A stretch of DNA of 64,000 nt from Lentzea fradiae (GTDB lineage: Bacteria; Actinomycetota; Actinomycetes; Mycobacteriales; Pseudonocardiaceae), in contig NZ_FNCC01000004.1 in the NCBI RefSeq assembly GCF_900100955.1, positions 62,001 to 126,000 of the forward strand, written 5' to 3'. Shown piece after piece: positions 51,534 through 60,349 of this stretch (positions are counted from its first letter, which is position 1; each line of letters begins with the position of its first letter). A program made the position numbers and the translations under genes. Under the pieces are notes generated by a model, which saw only the letters and a list, made by a program, of their open reading frames with translations, ran no database searches and was not told the DNA's origin.

Positions 51534-53216
51534 TCACCGCGAGGCGCAGGTGAAGGACCTCGCGCTGCCGATGTCACCCGATCCGGTGTACTTCGGCCAG
51601 CTGGGGTACAGGCACAGCGGCCTGGTGCGGCCGGGGACCCCGGCGTCGTCGGTCACCACGACGTCGTTCTTCGGGTCGATGCCCTTCTCCACCCAGTTCT
51701 CGATCGTCGCCAGCTGGTCCCACTCGGGGTGGAAGGCCGACGAGAAGCCGTGCTGGGCGCCGGGGACCTCGTAGTAGCGGAGGAACGAGCTGACCCGCGC
51801 CGGTCCCATCGTCGCCTGCACGCGCGAGTGGTACTGCGCGGTCGTCCTGGCCGCCGGTTCGGCACCGCCCGTCCAGAGCAGGAGCTTCCCGCCGTTCTTC
51901 CGGAACGGCGACAGGTCGGTGATGTTGGAGAAGAGGCTCGAATGAGCTTCGATGCGGGACGCGAGCCCGCTGCCGCTCGCGAGGTCCATCGTGAGGGTGT
52001 TGAAGCCGGGGTCTCCCGCGATCATGTGGCGCAGGACGCCGTCGGCCAGGAACATGCCCATCCGCGGGGTCGGCGGGAAGGCGGGTGGCGTCGCGCCGTA
52101 CGCGCTGAGCTGGAACAACATGTCCTTGTGGACGGAGCCGGGCACGCCACCGCCGTGGTCGGCGAGGTAGACCGGCTGGCCGGGGATGCTCGACTCGCCG
52201 GTGCCGACCGCGTACGACAGGGACAGCGGGTCGTTGATCTTCTTCAGGGCGGTGAGCTGCACGTCGGACAGGCAGGAGTCGCCCGTGTCCGCTCCTCCCG
52301 GGCACCTCAGGGTGGCGGGGTCGAACCGGGCCTCGCAGCCGCGGCCGTCGCTGATCACGCCGTCCCGCACGCCGTCGAGCGCGTCACACGCTCCCAGCAC
52401 GCCCTGGTAGAGGGTGTGGCGTTCCGCCTCGTTCAGCCAGGCTCCCGGCACGGCCGTCGCCTGGGCGGCCTTGAGACCTTCGAGGGCCACCGCTGTCACG
52501 TTCCAGCCCGGTGCGCCCGCGACCACGCCGTTCCAGTCGGACGGCCAGCGCTGCGCGACGGCCAGCGCCTCGCCGCCGCCCTTCGAGTAGCCGATGAAGT
52601 ACGACTTGTGAGGCGTGCGGCCGTAGTGGGAGTCGATCAGCTTCATCGCGACGTCGCGGGTCTTCTTCAACGCGTCACCGGCGTAGTTCCTGAGCGCCTC
52701 CTGGTTGGCGCCGAAGGCGGCGGGGTGTTCCCCTTCCGCGTTCTGGTGGCCCGAGTCGCTGGAGAACACCGCGTAGCCCCGGCTGAGCGGGAGCGGCTGC
52801 TTCTGGGAGCCCCAGAGGTTCGACGCGTTCGTGAGCGGAGGGATGGTCCCGTTCAGACCGGCGCCGCCGAGCATCGCGGCCTTGCCGTTCCACTTCTCCG
52901 GGAGAGCCAGCTGGAACCTGATGTCCGGCGCGGCCGGGTCGACCGGCTTGATGGTGCCGGACACCAGGCAATGGCGGCCGTACGCCTGGTTCCCGGTGCC
53001 ACCGGCGTCCGCGGAGATCGCCGAGGCGACGGTGGCACCGCCCGTGGGCAGGCCGATGGCGTGGGCCGGGATCTTGACCCTGGCCAGGTCGGAGCACCTC
53101 TTCCCGGGGGCGGCGTTCACCTCGCCGCCGAAGGACCCGGCCAGGGGGATCGCGAGGGCCGTGACCATTAACGCCGCGGTCAGGGCGATCTGCGATTTCT
53201 TGCGCGTTGAAGACAT
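51534..53216 (-). CDS. Secreted tannase/feruloyl esterase-family hydrolase without the usual disulfide
   Basis: 560 aa from ATG 53216 (GAGGAAG upstream). Twin-basic signal peptide ending near A-N/A-A-P. Alpha/beta-hydrolase: nucleophile Ser211 in G-Y-S-K-G-G, His489 in G-A-Q-H-G-F, and the tannase C-terminus R-P-L-C-L-Y-P-S-W-P-K-Y-T-G-S-G. Typical members have Cys before the Ser and after the His joined by a disulfide (C-S ... H-C); here these are Tyr and Gly. It would cleave ester-linked phenolic acids outside the cell. Tandem direct repeats lie upstream. Confidence 0.85.
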   Translation of the reverse strand: MSSTRKKSQIALTAALMVTALAIPLAGSFGGEVNAAPGKRCSDLARVKIPAHAIGLPTGGATVASAISADAGGTGNQAYGRHCLVSGTIKPVDPAAPDIRFQLALPEKWNGKAAMLGGAGLNGTIPPLTNASNLWGSQKQPLPLSRGYAVFSSDSGHQNAEGEHPAAFGANQEALRNYAGDALKKTRDVAMKLIDSHYGRTPHKSYFIGYSKGGGEALAVAQRWPSDWNGVVAGAPGWNVTAVALEGLKAAQATAVPGAWLNEAERHTLYQGVLGACDALDGVRDGVISDGRGCEARFDPATLRCPGGADTGDSCLSDVQLTALKKINDPLSLSYAVGTGESSIPGQPVYLADHGGGVPGSVHKDMLFQLSAYGATPPAFPPTPRMGMFLADGVLRHMIAGDPGFNTLTMDLASGSGLASRIEAHSSLFSNITDLSPFRKNGGKLLLWTGGAEPAARTTAQYHSRVQATMGPARVSSFLRYYEVPGAQHGFSSAFHPEWDQLATIENWVEKGIDPKNDVVVTDDAGVPGRTRPLCLYPSWPKYTGSGDIGSARSFTCASR

Positions 53217-53258
53217 GTTCTTCCTCTTCAAGCTCGGTTTGTGCCGGTCCGCGGACGC

Positions 53259-53293
53259 GGTTGGCATTTGCTGTCTGGTTGGCAGTTGATGAC
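53259..53293. repeat. Tandem 17-bp direct repeats upstream of the esterase gene
   Basis: GGTTGGCATTTGCTGTC (53259-53275) and GGTTGGCAGTTGATGAC (53277-53293) agree at 14 of 17 positions and start 18 bp apart. They lie 43-77 bp upstream of the esterase start, a plausible regulator-binding site. The rest of 53217-53389 holds no gene. Confidence 0.5.
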
Positions 53294-53389
53294 AGGCAGG
53301 GCATGGGTGTGCGGCACGACCTCCGCGGGTCCGTGCCGGTGTCAGGTTCGAACGGTGGTGGGGCTGAGCGGTGCCAGCCCCGAGTGGCC

Positions 53390-53986
53390 TCAGCCTCGGA
53401 CGGTGGCGAGCATTTCCGCGTACAGCGCGAACGGGTCCGTCTTACCGCCCTGGCGCACCCACAGCTCCGACGCGGCGTCGACGCACGCGAACACCGTGGC
53501 GATGACGGCCACCGCGCGCGGATCGGGGGTCGGGCCCGGCTCGATGCCCATCCGGGCCTCGATGACGGGCACCAGCGCGGCCTGCCACCTCAGCCGCTTC
53601 TCGTAGTACCGCGACCGCAGCGGCGGGTTGTCGAAGATCAGCGTGTTGATCTCCAGTATCTGGGCCGGTGTGTGCTTCGCCGAGGAGATGGCGGCGAACC
53701 CGGCGAGCAGCGCGTCCCACGGCGAGACGTCCGGCGGCTGGGCCTCGACGGTGCTGACCAGCAGCCGGCCGAAGCCGTCCTGGTCGCCGCAGACCAGGTC
53801 CTCCTTGGTGCCGAAGTAGCGGAAGAGCGACCGCTGCGACACCCCGGCCTGCTTGGCGATCTGCCCGACGGTCACGTTCTCGTAGCCGTGCTCGGCGAAC
53901 AGCGCCAGCGCGACCTCGACGATCTCCGCGACGACGGCCTGTCGCGACCTGTCCCACAGCGTGGCCGGCTGGCGCGATGTGTCCAT
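53390..53986 (-). CDS. TetR/AcrR family regulator
   Basis: 198 aa from ATG 53986 (GTG/ATG 53995 region possible). HTH: A-L-A-L-F-A-E-H-G-Y-E-N-V-T-V-G-Q-I-A-K-Q-A-G-V-S-Q-R-S-L-F-R-Y-F-G-T-K-E-D-L-V. The C-terminal domain resembles the AcrR-type ligand domain with W-D-A-L-L-A-G-F-A-A-I. Upstream of the esterase on the same strand and downstream of an SDR gene; it may control either. Confidence 0.92.
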   Translation of the reverse strand: MDTSRQPATLWDRSRQAVVAEIVEVALALFAEHGYENVTVGQIAKQAGVSQRSLFRYFGTKEDLVCGDQDGFGRLLVSTVEAQPPDVSPWDALLAGFAAISSAKHTPAQILEINTLIFDNPPLRSRYYEKRLRWQAALVPVIEARMGIEPGPTPDPRAVAVIATVFACVDAASELWVRQGGKTDPFALYAEMLATVRG

Positions 53987-54024
53987 GACCCTCAATCGCG
54001 GTCGGCGGCAGCCCCGTCTGGCTC

Positions 54025-54037
54025 ACCTGGATCAGGT
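54025..54037. promoter_or_regulatory. Short palindrome upstream of the tetR-like gene
   Basis: ACCTG-GAT-CAGGT lies 39 bp upstream of the TetR start, between it and the SDR gene. It is the right place for an autoregulatory operator, but the arms are only 5 bp. Confidence 0.3.
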
Positions 54038-54076
54038 ACATGATGTCCCGATCGACCGGTGAAGTCGAACGCGTGG

Positions 54077-54871
54077 TCAGGTGGCGGGTGCCACCATGCG
54101 CGAGATCATCTTCGCCACGAGGGTGCGGGGCAGGAGGCGGCGGCTCACGAAGGCCGTCACCCTGTTGCCCCTGCCCACGATCACGCTCGCCGGGGTGGTC
54201 TTGCGCTCGAGCGCCTTCAACGCGGTCGTCACGACCTCCTCCGGGGTCCCCATGCGGGTGCCGCCCGCGGCCTTCTCGGTGCCGGTGACGTCGAAGAACT
54301 CGGTGCGGGTCGCACCCGGCGACAAGGTCATCACGCGCAGCCCGGTGCCGAGCGACTCCACCCACAGCGCCTCGGTGAAGCTCAGCACGAACGCCTTGGT
54401 CGCGCCGTAGACCGACATCACGGGCGTGGGCGAGAACCCGGCCATGCTCGCGACGTTGATCAGGAAGCCGTCCCCGCGGGCGCGCAGCTGCCCGATGAAC
54501 GCGCGGCTGATGTCCACGACCGCGGCGACGTCGACCGCGATCTCCTGCTGGAGGCGCTCGGCGTCCTCCTCGTGGAACGGGCCGTACGTGGCGAAGCCCG
54601 CGTTGTTGATGACGCTGGTGACCGTGGCGCCGAGCCGGCCTGCCTCGTCGACCAGCCGTGCCCCGATGCCCGGCTGGCTGAGGTCGGCGGCGATCACGTG
54701 CACCCGCACGCCGTGTGCCGTGCGCAGCTGTGCCGCCAGCTCTTCCAAGCGGTCTTCGCGACGGGCGACCAGCACCAGATCGGCTCCGCGCTGGGCCAGC
54801 CGCCGGGCGAACTCGGCGCCGATGCCCGCGCTCGCGCCGGTGACCAGCACTGTCTGCCTGCTGTAGTCCAT
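54077..54871 (-). CDS. Short-chain dehydrogenase/reductase
   Basis: 264 aa from ATG 54871 (an ATG at 54889 would add six residues). Classical SDR: cofactor motif T-G-A-S-A-G-I-G, V-N/I-N-N-A-G-F, catalytic Ser in N-V-A-S-M-A-G and Y-x-x-x-K in Y-G-A-T-K. A-R-R-E-D-R after beta 2 suggests NADP(H) preference. C-terminal part has the basic R-x-L-L-P-R tail of the DltE-like group. Substrate unknown. Confidence 0.93.
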   Translation of the reverse strand: MDYSRQTVLVTGASAGIGAEFARRLAQRGADLVLVARREDRLEELAAQLRTAHGVRVHVIAADLSQPGIGARLVDEAGRLGATVTSVINNAGFATYGPFHEEDAERLQQEIAVDVAAVVDISRAFIGQLRARGDGFLINVASMAGFSPTPVMSVYGATKAFVLSFTEALWVESLGTGLRVMTLSPGATRTEFFDVTGTEKAAGGTRMGTPEEVVTTALKALERKTTPASVIVGRGNRVTAFVSRRLLPRTLVAKMISRMVAPAT

Positions 54872-54943
54872 GACGACACAGTAGGACAACCTGGCAGTGA
54901 CTGTCTACCGGTCGTCTTGTGTCAGGTTGGTGGCGACGAAAAA

Positions 54944-54969
54944 ACCCGGCTCGCGGGAGCGAGCCGGGT
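54944..54969 (-). terminator. Intrinsic terminator of the accD-accE operon
   Basis: ACCCGGCTCGC, loop GGGA, GCGAGCCGGGT: an 11-bp stem followed on the minus strand by a run of six Ts, 27 bp after the accE stop. The most canonical terminator in the window. Confidence 0.92.
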
Positions 54970-54995
54970 CTTCGGTCCTGGGACGGGTGCCGGGG

Positions 54996-55241
54996 CTAGC
55001 CGGGGAAACCGGACGCGCGCCAGGCACCGGGGCCGTGCCGGAGCGGGCGGCGGACGCGGCGGGCCGGGTTGGCCCACTCCGAACGCCGCTTCGGCGCCTC
55101 CTCGACCGGCGCGGCCGAGGCCAGACCGGCGATGACGGCCGTCAGCGCCGCCAGCTCGTGGTCGTCGGGCGTGCCCTTGACGACCCGCAGCAGCGGCTTT
55201 TCCTGTGGCTTTTCTTGGGGCTTCTCGTCGGGGGCGGTCAC
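54996..55241 (-). CDS. accE: Acyl-CoA carboxylase epsilon subunit
   Basis: 81 aa; GTG 55241 overlaps the accD stop (GTGA). Small actinobacterial epsilon subunit: Lys/Glu/Gln/Pro-rich N-terminus, then the conserved [20 protein letters not shown] core and a [10 protein letters not shown] basic segment. It stabilises the AccA3-AccD5 complex in mycobacteria and streptomycetes. Confidence 0.92.
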   Translation of the reverse strand: MTAPDEKPQEKPQEKPLLRVVKGTPDDHELAALTAVIAGLASAAPVEEAPKRRSEWANPARRVRRPLRHGPGAWRASGFPG

Positions 55242-56887
55242 AGCGGGATGTTCCCGTGCTTCTTGGGCGGCAGCGTCTCGCGCTTGTCCCGCAGCATCGA
55301 CAGCGCCCGCGCCACGTGCCCGCGGGTGTAGGACGGCGGGATCACCGAGTCGACGTACCCGCGTTCGGCGGCCACGTACGGGTTGCACAGGGTGTCCTCG
55401 TACTCCTGCTGAAGCTTCGCGCGCAGAGCGTCGACGTCCTCGCCGTTCTGCGCCGCGGCCGCGAGGGTCTTGCGGTGCACGATGTTCGCCGCACCCGACG
55501 CGCCCATGACGGCGATCTGCGCGGTCGGCCACGCCAGGTTGATGTCCGCGCCGAGGTGCTTGGACCCCATGACGTCGTACGCGCCGCCGTACGCCTTGCG
55601 CGTGATCACGGTGACGAGCGGGACGGTCGCCTCGGCGTAGGCGTAGATCAGCTTCGCGCCGCGCCGGATGATGCCGTTCCACTCCTGGTCGGTGCCGGGC
55701 AGGAAGCCGGGCACGTCCACGAACGTCAGCACCGGGATGTTGAACGCGTCGCAGGTCCGCACGAACCGCGCCGCCTTCTCCGAGGCGTCGATGTCGAGGC
55801 AGCCGGCGAACTGGGTGGGCTGGTTCGCGACGACGCCGACGCTGTGGCCGTCCACCCGGCCGAAGCCGACCAGGATGTTCGGCGCGAACAGCGGCTGGAC
55901 CTCCAGGAAGTCGCCGTCGTCGAGCACGCGGTTGACGACCTCGTGCATGTCGTACGGCTGGTTCGCGGAGTCCGGGATCAGGGTGTCGAGCTCGCGGTCG
56001 GAGTCGGTGATCGAGTCCGCGATCGACCCCTCGGCGAGCGTGCCCTCGAACGCGGGCGCGTCGGAGAGGTTGTTCGACGGCAGGTAGCTCAGCAGCTCCT
56101 TGACGTACGCGATCGCGTCCTCCTCGTCGCTGCCGAGGTAGTGCGCGTTGCCGGACTTGGTGTTGTGCGTGCGACCGCCGCCCAGCTCCTCCATCGTGAC
56201 GTCCTCGCCGGTGACCGTCTTGATGACGTCCGGGCCGGTGATGAACATGTGCGAGGTCTGGTCGACCATCACCACGAAGTCGGTCAGCGCGGGGGAGTAG
56301 ACGTGCCCGCCCGCGTTGGAGCCCATGATCAGCGAGATCTGCGGGATCACGCCGGACGCCTTCACGTTGCGGGAGAAGATCTCGCCGTACAGGCCGAGCG
56401 AGACGACACCCTCCTGGATGCGCGCGCCGCCGCCCTCGTTGATGCCGATGATCGGGCGGCCGGTCTTGATCGCCAGGTCCATGACCTTGACGATCTTCTC
56501 GCCGTAGACCTCGCCGAGCGAGCCGCCGAACACCGTGACGTCCTGGGAGAACACGCACACCGGACGGCCGTCGACGGTGCCGTAGCCGGTCACCACGCCG
56601 TCGCCGTACGGGCGGTTGCGCTCCTGCCCGAAGTTCGTGGAGCGGTGCCGCGCCAGCTCGTCCAGCTCGACGAACGAACCGGGGTCGAGCAGCAGCTCGA
56701 TGCGCTCGCGGGCGGTCTTCTTGCCCTTCGCGTGCTGCTTCTCGACCGCGCGTGCGGACCCGGCGTGGACCGCCTCGTCGTCGCGCCGGTAGAGGTCAAC
56801 GAGCTTGCCCGCGGTGGTGTGGACGTCCGGGGCGCCGGAAGAGGCGTCTGCCGGGACGTGCCCGATCGGCTCGGTCGCACTGCTCAT
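55238..56887 (-). CDS. accD5: Acyl-CoA (propionyl/acetyl-CoA) carboxylase beta subunit
   Basis: 549 aa from ATG 56887. Carboxyltransferase of the crotonase superfamily with N- and C-lobes: G-G-G-A-R-I-Q-E-G and G-S-N-A-G-G-H-V in the first, [12 protein letters not shown] and R-K-A-Y-G-G-A-Y in the second. These oxyanion-hole glycines transfer CO2 from biotin of AccA3 to acyl-CoA. High resemblance to AccD5-type (propionyl-CoA) enzymes; the residue that decides acyl length was not checked. Operon with accE, divergent from birA. Confidence 0.95.
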   Translation of the reverse strand: MSSATEPIGHVPADASSGAPDVHTTAGKLVDLYRRDDEAVHAGSARAVEKQHAKGKKTARERIELLLDPGSFVELDELARHRSTNFGQERNRPYGDGVVTGYGTVDGRPVCVFSQDVTVFGGSLGEVYGEKIVKVMDLAIKTGRPIIGINEGGGARIQEGVVSLGLYGEIFSRNVKASGVIPQISLIMGSNAGGHVYSPALTDFVVMVDQTSHMFITGPDVIKTVTGEDVTMEELGGGRTHNTKSGNAHYLGSDEEDAIAYVKELLSYLPSNNLSDAPAFEGTLAEGSIADSITDSDRELDTLIPDSANQPYDMHEVVNRVLDDGDFLEVQPLFAPNILVGFGRVDGHSVGVVANQPTQFAGCLDIDASEKAARFVRTCDAFNIPVLTFVDVPGFLPGTDQEWNGIIRRGAKLIYAYAEATVPLVTVITRKAYGGAYDVMGSKHLGADINLAWPTAQIAVMGASGAANIVHRKTLAAAAQNGEDVDALRAKLQQEYEDTLCNPYVAAERGYVDSVIPPSYTRGHVARALSMLRDKRETLPPKKHGNIPL

Positions 56888-57003
56888 GAGGCCGCAGCCT
56901 AACGAGACCATTGCTGAACCGCTCCGTGCAGTTGTCCAGGTCACGCTGGCTGTTGACCGGTTCAGGGCCCGCACGCTCGCACGCCGTCCAATAACCTGGC
57001 GCG

Positions 57004-57810
57004 ATGGCAACCGCACTCGACGCAGAGGCGCTGCGCGCCCGGCTCGTCGCCCCCAACGGCCCGTACGCCGCCCTCGACGTCGTGGAGTCCACGCCGTCCA
57101 CGAACGCGGACCTCGCCGCGGCCACCGACGCCGCCGACCGCACCGTGCTGATCGCGCTGGAGCAGACCGCGGGCCAGGGCAGGCGCGGTCGTGGCTGGTC
57201 GTCGCCGGTCGGCGGCCTCTACGTGAGCGTGCTGTTCAAGCCGGCCGGCGTGCGGCCCGACCGGTTGCCGTGGCTCAACCTGATCGCCGGGCTGGCACTG
57301 GTGCGCGTCGCGCAGTCGGTGGGGGTCGAGGCGTCGCTGAAGTGGCCCAACGACCTGCTGCTGGGCGCCGAAAGCGGCAAGGGCGCCGGAATCCTGTCCG
57401 AGATCACCGCCGACGGGTCGGTCGTGGTGGGCATGGGCCTGAACGTGGCCAAGCTGCCCGCCGACGTCCAGCCCGCGCCGGGCGGCCTCGTGCCGACGTC
57501 GCTGGAGGACGCGGGCGCCGACGGGCTGGACCGCGAGGAGCTCGCGTTCCGGCTGCTCGTCGAGCTGGCGGGCCTGGAAGGCGTGTGGCGCAAGAACGGC
57601 GGCGACGCCGTCGAGTCCGGTCTGCTGGAGGAGTACCTGGAGCACTCGGCGACAGTCGGCGCGCAGGTGCGCGTCGAGCTCGCGGGCGGCCTGGAGGTCA
57701 TCGGGGTGGCCCAGCGCGTCGAGGCGGACGGCACCCTCGTCGTGCGCGGCACAGACGGCGTCGAGCACGGCGTGTCCGCAGGTGACGTGGTGCACCTGCG
57801 ATCCGCGTAG
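57004..57810 (+). CDS. birA: Biotin-[acyl-CoA carboxylase] ligase
   Basis: 268 aa. Attaches biotin via biotinyl-AMP to the BCCP lysine of AccA3. E-S-T-P-S-T-N, the biotin/ATP loop G-R-R-G-R-G-W, K-W-P-N-D-L-L and G-I-L-S-E are diagnostic; G-M-G-L-N-V closes the domain, followed by the SH3-like C-terminal domain. No N-terminal winged helix, so it is a monofunctional ligase, not a repressor. 116 bp from divergent accD. Confidence 0.96.
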   Translation: MATALDAEALRARLVAPNGPYAALDVVESTPSTNADLAAATDAADRTVLIALEQTAGQGRRGRGWSSPVGGLYVSVLFKPAGVRPDRLPWLNLIAGLALVRVAQSVGVEASLKWPNDLLLGAESGKGAGILSEITADGSVVVGMGLNVAKLPADVQPAPGGLVPTSLEDAGADGLDREELAFRLLVELAGLEGVWRKNGGDAVESGLLEEYLEHSATVGAQVRVELAGGLEVIGVAQRVEADGTLVVRGTDGVEHGVSAGDVVHLRSA

Positions 57811-57824
57811 TTAGGGTTGCGCTC

Positions 57825-58337
57825 ATGGCCTACCCCGACGACCTGCTGAGCTCAGGCGAGCACGTCGTGATCCACAAGCACCCCCACTGGAAGATGCTGA
57901 TCTTCCCGGTGTTCTGGCTGGTGGTGGTGGTCGTGCTCGGCATCTACCTGGCAGGGCTCGTCGCGAGCCTGTCGTGGGCCCCCGTCGCGCTGATCGTGCT
58001 CGCGGTCGTCGCGCTGGTGCTGGTCGTGTGGCTCACGGTGGCGCCGGTCCTGCGCTGGCGCACCACCCACTTCATCCTCACGTCGGACCGGGTGATGTAC
58101 CGGGAGGGCGTGTTCAAGCGCACCGGGCTCGACATCCCCCTGGGCCGGGTCAACAGCGTGCGGTTCGAGCACTCCCTGCTCGACAGGATGCTGGGCTGCG
58201 GCACCCTGGTGATCGAGTCGGCCTCCGACGAGCCGCTCGAGTTCGACGACATCCCGTCCGTGGAGAAGGTGCACACCATGCTGTACCGCGAGGTCAACGA
58301 CAACCCCTCCGACGACTTCCAGCCGCGGGGCGTGTGA
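57825..58337 (+). CDS. PH-domain (bPH2/YdbS-type) membrane protein
   Basis: 170 aa. Two adjacent hydrophobic helices (about 25-47 and 50-72), then the bacterial PH-like domain with the typical T-H-F-I-L-T-S-D-R-V-M-Y-R-E-G-V-F-K-R and I-P-L-G-R-V-N-S-V-R-F-E, ending E-V-N-D/N. Function unknown; homologues sit at the same place after birA in many actinobacteria. The stop overlaps the HMG-CoA lyase start by one base (TGATG). Confidence 0.9.
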   Translation: MAYPDDLLSSGEHVVIHKHPHWKMLIFPVFWLVVVVVLGIYLAGLVASLSWAPVALIVLAVVALVLVVWLTVAPVLRWRTTHFILTSDRVMYREGVFKRTGLDIPLGRVNSVRFEHSLLDRMLGCGTLVIESASDEPLEFDDIPSVEKVHTMLYREVNDNPSDDFQPRGV

Positions 58338-59266
58338 TGGGGGCTCGCGAGGCCGGGCTGCCGGACGTCGTGGGTGCGTCCGGGTTGCCGTCCAGGGTGA
58401 CCATCTGGGAGGTCGGGGCCCGGGACGGGTTGCAGAACGAGTCCGCGGTGGTTCCGGTCTCGGTGAAGCTGGAGTTCCTCGATCGGCTGGCCGACGCCGG
58501 GTTGACGGTGCTGGAGGCCACCTCGTTCGTTCACCCCAAGTGGGTTCCTCAGCTGGCTGATGCCGCTGAGCTGCTGGGTGGGCTGGAGCGGCGGGACGGG
58601 GTCGTCTATCCCGTTCTCGTGCCCAACGAGCGGGGGTTGGACCGGGCGTTGGAGGCAGGGGTTTCGCACATCGCGATCTTTGCTTCCGCCACCGAGACGT
58701 TCGCCGGTAAGAATCTGAACCGGACGCTGGCCGGGCAGTTCGAGATGTTCGCGCCCACCGTGGCTCGGGCGTTGGACGCCGGGCTCAGCGTGCGGGGATA
58801 TGTCTCGATGTGTTTCGGCGACCCTTGGGAGGGGCCCGTTGCCGCTTCCCAGGTGGTCGAGGTCGGGGAGCGGCTGCTGGAGATGGGCTGTTCGCAGCTG
58901 TCCCTGGGGGACACGATCGGAGTCGCCACGCCAGGGCAGGTCGAAGGGCTCCTGGCCCGGTTCGGGGACGTCTCCTCGCTGGCCGTTCATTTTCACGACA
59001 CCTACGGGCAGGCGCTGGCGAACACGTTGGCGGCCCTGCGGTGCGGGGTGACCACTGTGGATTCTTCGGCCGGAGGGCTCGGAGGATGTCCCTACGCCGA
59101 GTCGGCCACCGGGAACCTGGCCACCGAGGACCTGGTGTGGATGCTGGACGGGCTGGGGGTGGAGACCGGGGTGGACCTGGACAAGCTGGTCGCCACCTCC
59201 GTGTGGATGGCTGAGCGGTTGGGTCGGCCCAGCCCTTCCCGGGTTGTCCGGGCGTTGGGTGGGTGA
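58337..59266 (+). CDS. Hydroxymethylglutaryl-CoA lyase
   Basis: 309 aa from ATG 58337. TIM-barrel lyase splitting (S)-HMG-CoA into acetoacetate and acetyl-CoA, last step of leucine breakdown. E-V-G-A-R-D-G-L-Q-N-E with metal Asp and catalytic Arg, S-F-V-H-P, L-G-D-T-I-G-V-A, V-H-F-H-D-T-Y-G metal His pair, and the catalytic Cys in G-G-L-G-G-C-P-Y-A. Codon use is visibly less GC-biased than in neighbours (more GGG/GTT/TCC third-base G and T), as in the next ~2 kb. Confidence 0.95.
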   Translation: MGAREAGLPDVVGASGLPSRVTIWEVGARDGLQNESAVVPVSVKLEFLDRLADAGLTVLEATSFVHPKWVPQLADAAELLGGLERRDGVVYPVLVPNERGLDRALEAGVSHIAIFASATETFAGKNLNRTLAGQFEMFAPTVARALDAGLSVRGYVSMCFGDPWEGPVAASQVVEVGERLLEMGCSQLSLGDTIGVATPGQVEGLLARFGDVSSLAVHFHDTYGQALANTLAALRCGVTTVDSSAGGLGGCPYAESATGNLATEDLVWMLDGLGVETGVDLDKLVATSVWMAERLGRPSPSRVVRALGG

Positions 59267-59347
59267 CGGGACCACCCCACCCGGCTTCGCAGGAAAGGCC
59301 AGGACTGGGGGTGCTCGCCTTCGGCGTCGTGGCTCGCCGTTGCCGAG

Positions 59348-59785
59348 TCAGCTTCTCGTGCTGAACATTCCGGTGGCGATGAAGCGGTAGACGACCTGGT
59401 CGTCTCGTTTTGCCCTGCCTTCGAACTCGACCAGGCCGAGGGTGGGGCGGCTCTTCGAGCGGCGGGCGTTGAGGACCTCTGCTTCGAAGGTCAGCTTGTC
59501 GCCGGGGTAGACCGGGGCCAGCCAGGAGAGTTCGCGACCTCCCGGTGAGCCTTGGGAGGTCGAGTCGGAGAGGACTGTGTCGACCCAGCGGCGCATCCAC
59601 AGGCTTGCCGTGTACCAGCCGGAGGCCGCGACGCTGCCGAAGATCGAGTTCTTCGCTGCCTCGTCGTCGAGGTGGAAGGGCTGGGGGTCGAACTTCCTGG
59701 CGAAGTCCAGCATGTCCTCCCGGTCGACGACCAGGTCGCCCAGCGGGATGATTTTGCCTGCGGGCAGGTCCTCGAAGGCGATCAC
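59348..59785 (-). CDS. MaoC-family (R)-specific dehydratase
   Basis: 145 aa hot-dog fold protein. The hydratase-2 active site motif is present: A-R-K-F-D-P-Q-P-F-H-L-D with catalytic Asp and His, followed by G-S-V-A-A-S-G-W-Y-T-A and the P-V-Y-P-G-D-K-L turn. Catalyses hydration or dehydration of an enoyl-CoA type substrate. Convergent with HMG-CoA lyase; fits acyl-CoA catabolism. Confidence 0.92.
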   Translation of the reverse strand: MIAFEDLPAGKIIPLGDLVVDREDMLDFARKFDPQPFHLDDEAAKNSIFGSVAASGWYTASLWMRRWVDTVLSDSTSQGSPGGRELSWLAPVYPGDKLTFEAEVLNARRSKSRPTLGLVEFEGRAKRDDQVVYRFIATGMFSTRS

Positions 59786-59881
59786 GGGTCGATCCTACGT
59801 AACCGAAACCGCTGGGAACCGATCCAAGGGCAAAGGCGTCCTAGAGCCCGAGCCCGGGCTATGCGTGTGAGAGGGGACTCG

Positions 59882-60349
59882 GTGGACGACCACCGTGCGC
59901 AGGTCGAGGAGTTGCTTGCCGACTACCGGCGCAGCCGTGAGCAGCTTGCCGCTGTTCAGCGGGAGCTCGCCGCCGTGTCGGGGGAGGCTTCCAGTCCTGA
60001 CGGGTCTGTCTCGGCCGTGGTCGGGCCAGGGGGGAAGCTGGTGGGGCTGGAGCTGTCCGAGCTCGCTTACCGGCGGCATCGGCCTGAGCAGCTGGCCGAG
60101 TTGATCGTGCGGACGGTCGGTGAGGCGGCCGGTGCCGCCGCCGAGGACAGCTATCGGACGTTGAGCGCGGTGTTGCCCGCTGCCACCGATCCTGCCGCGC
60201 TGGTGGCGGGGACCGCTGACCTCGCGCCTGCCGAGTACGAGCCCGAACCGGCCCGGCGGCCCGCTCGCGGGCTGGTGGACGACGACGAGGACAACGAGCA
60301 GCGGGAGAGCTGGCTCGACTCCGAGCTCATCGACAGGAGGGTGCGGTGA
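59882..60349 (+). CDS. YbaB/EbfC-like protein of a type VII toxin module
   Basis: 155 aa from GTG 59882, which has AGAGGGG upstream; ATG 59861 is an alternative. N-terminal coiled coil (A-Q-V-E-E-L-L-A-D-Y-R-R-S-R-E-Q-L-A-A-V-Q-R-E-L) and the beta core V-S-A-V-V-G-P-G-G-K-L-V-G-L-E-L resemble YbaB/EbfC nucleoid-associated proteins. The acidic tail (D-D-D-E-D-N-E-Q) is atypical. Such genes often precede WXG100-toxin pairs in Pseudonocardiaceae. Overlaps the next gene by 4 bp. Confidence 0.75.
   Translation: MDDHRAQVEELLADYRRSREQLAAVQRELAAVSGEASSPDGSVSAVVGPGGKLVGLELSELAYRRHRPEQLAELIVRTVGEAAGAAAEDSYRTLSAVLPAATDPAALVAGTADLAPAEYEPEPARRPARGLVDDDEDNEQRESWLDSELIDRRVR

Noticed and set aside
54025..54037. 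Confident TetR operator ACCTG-GAT-CAGGT
   Set aside because: Arms of 5 bp are frequent by chance. Listed as a low-confidence site only.
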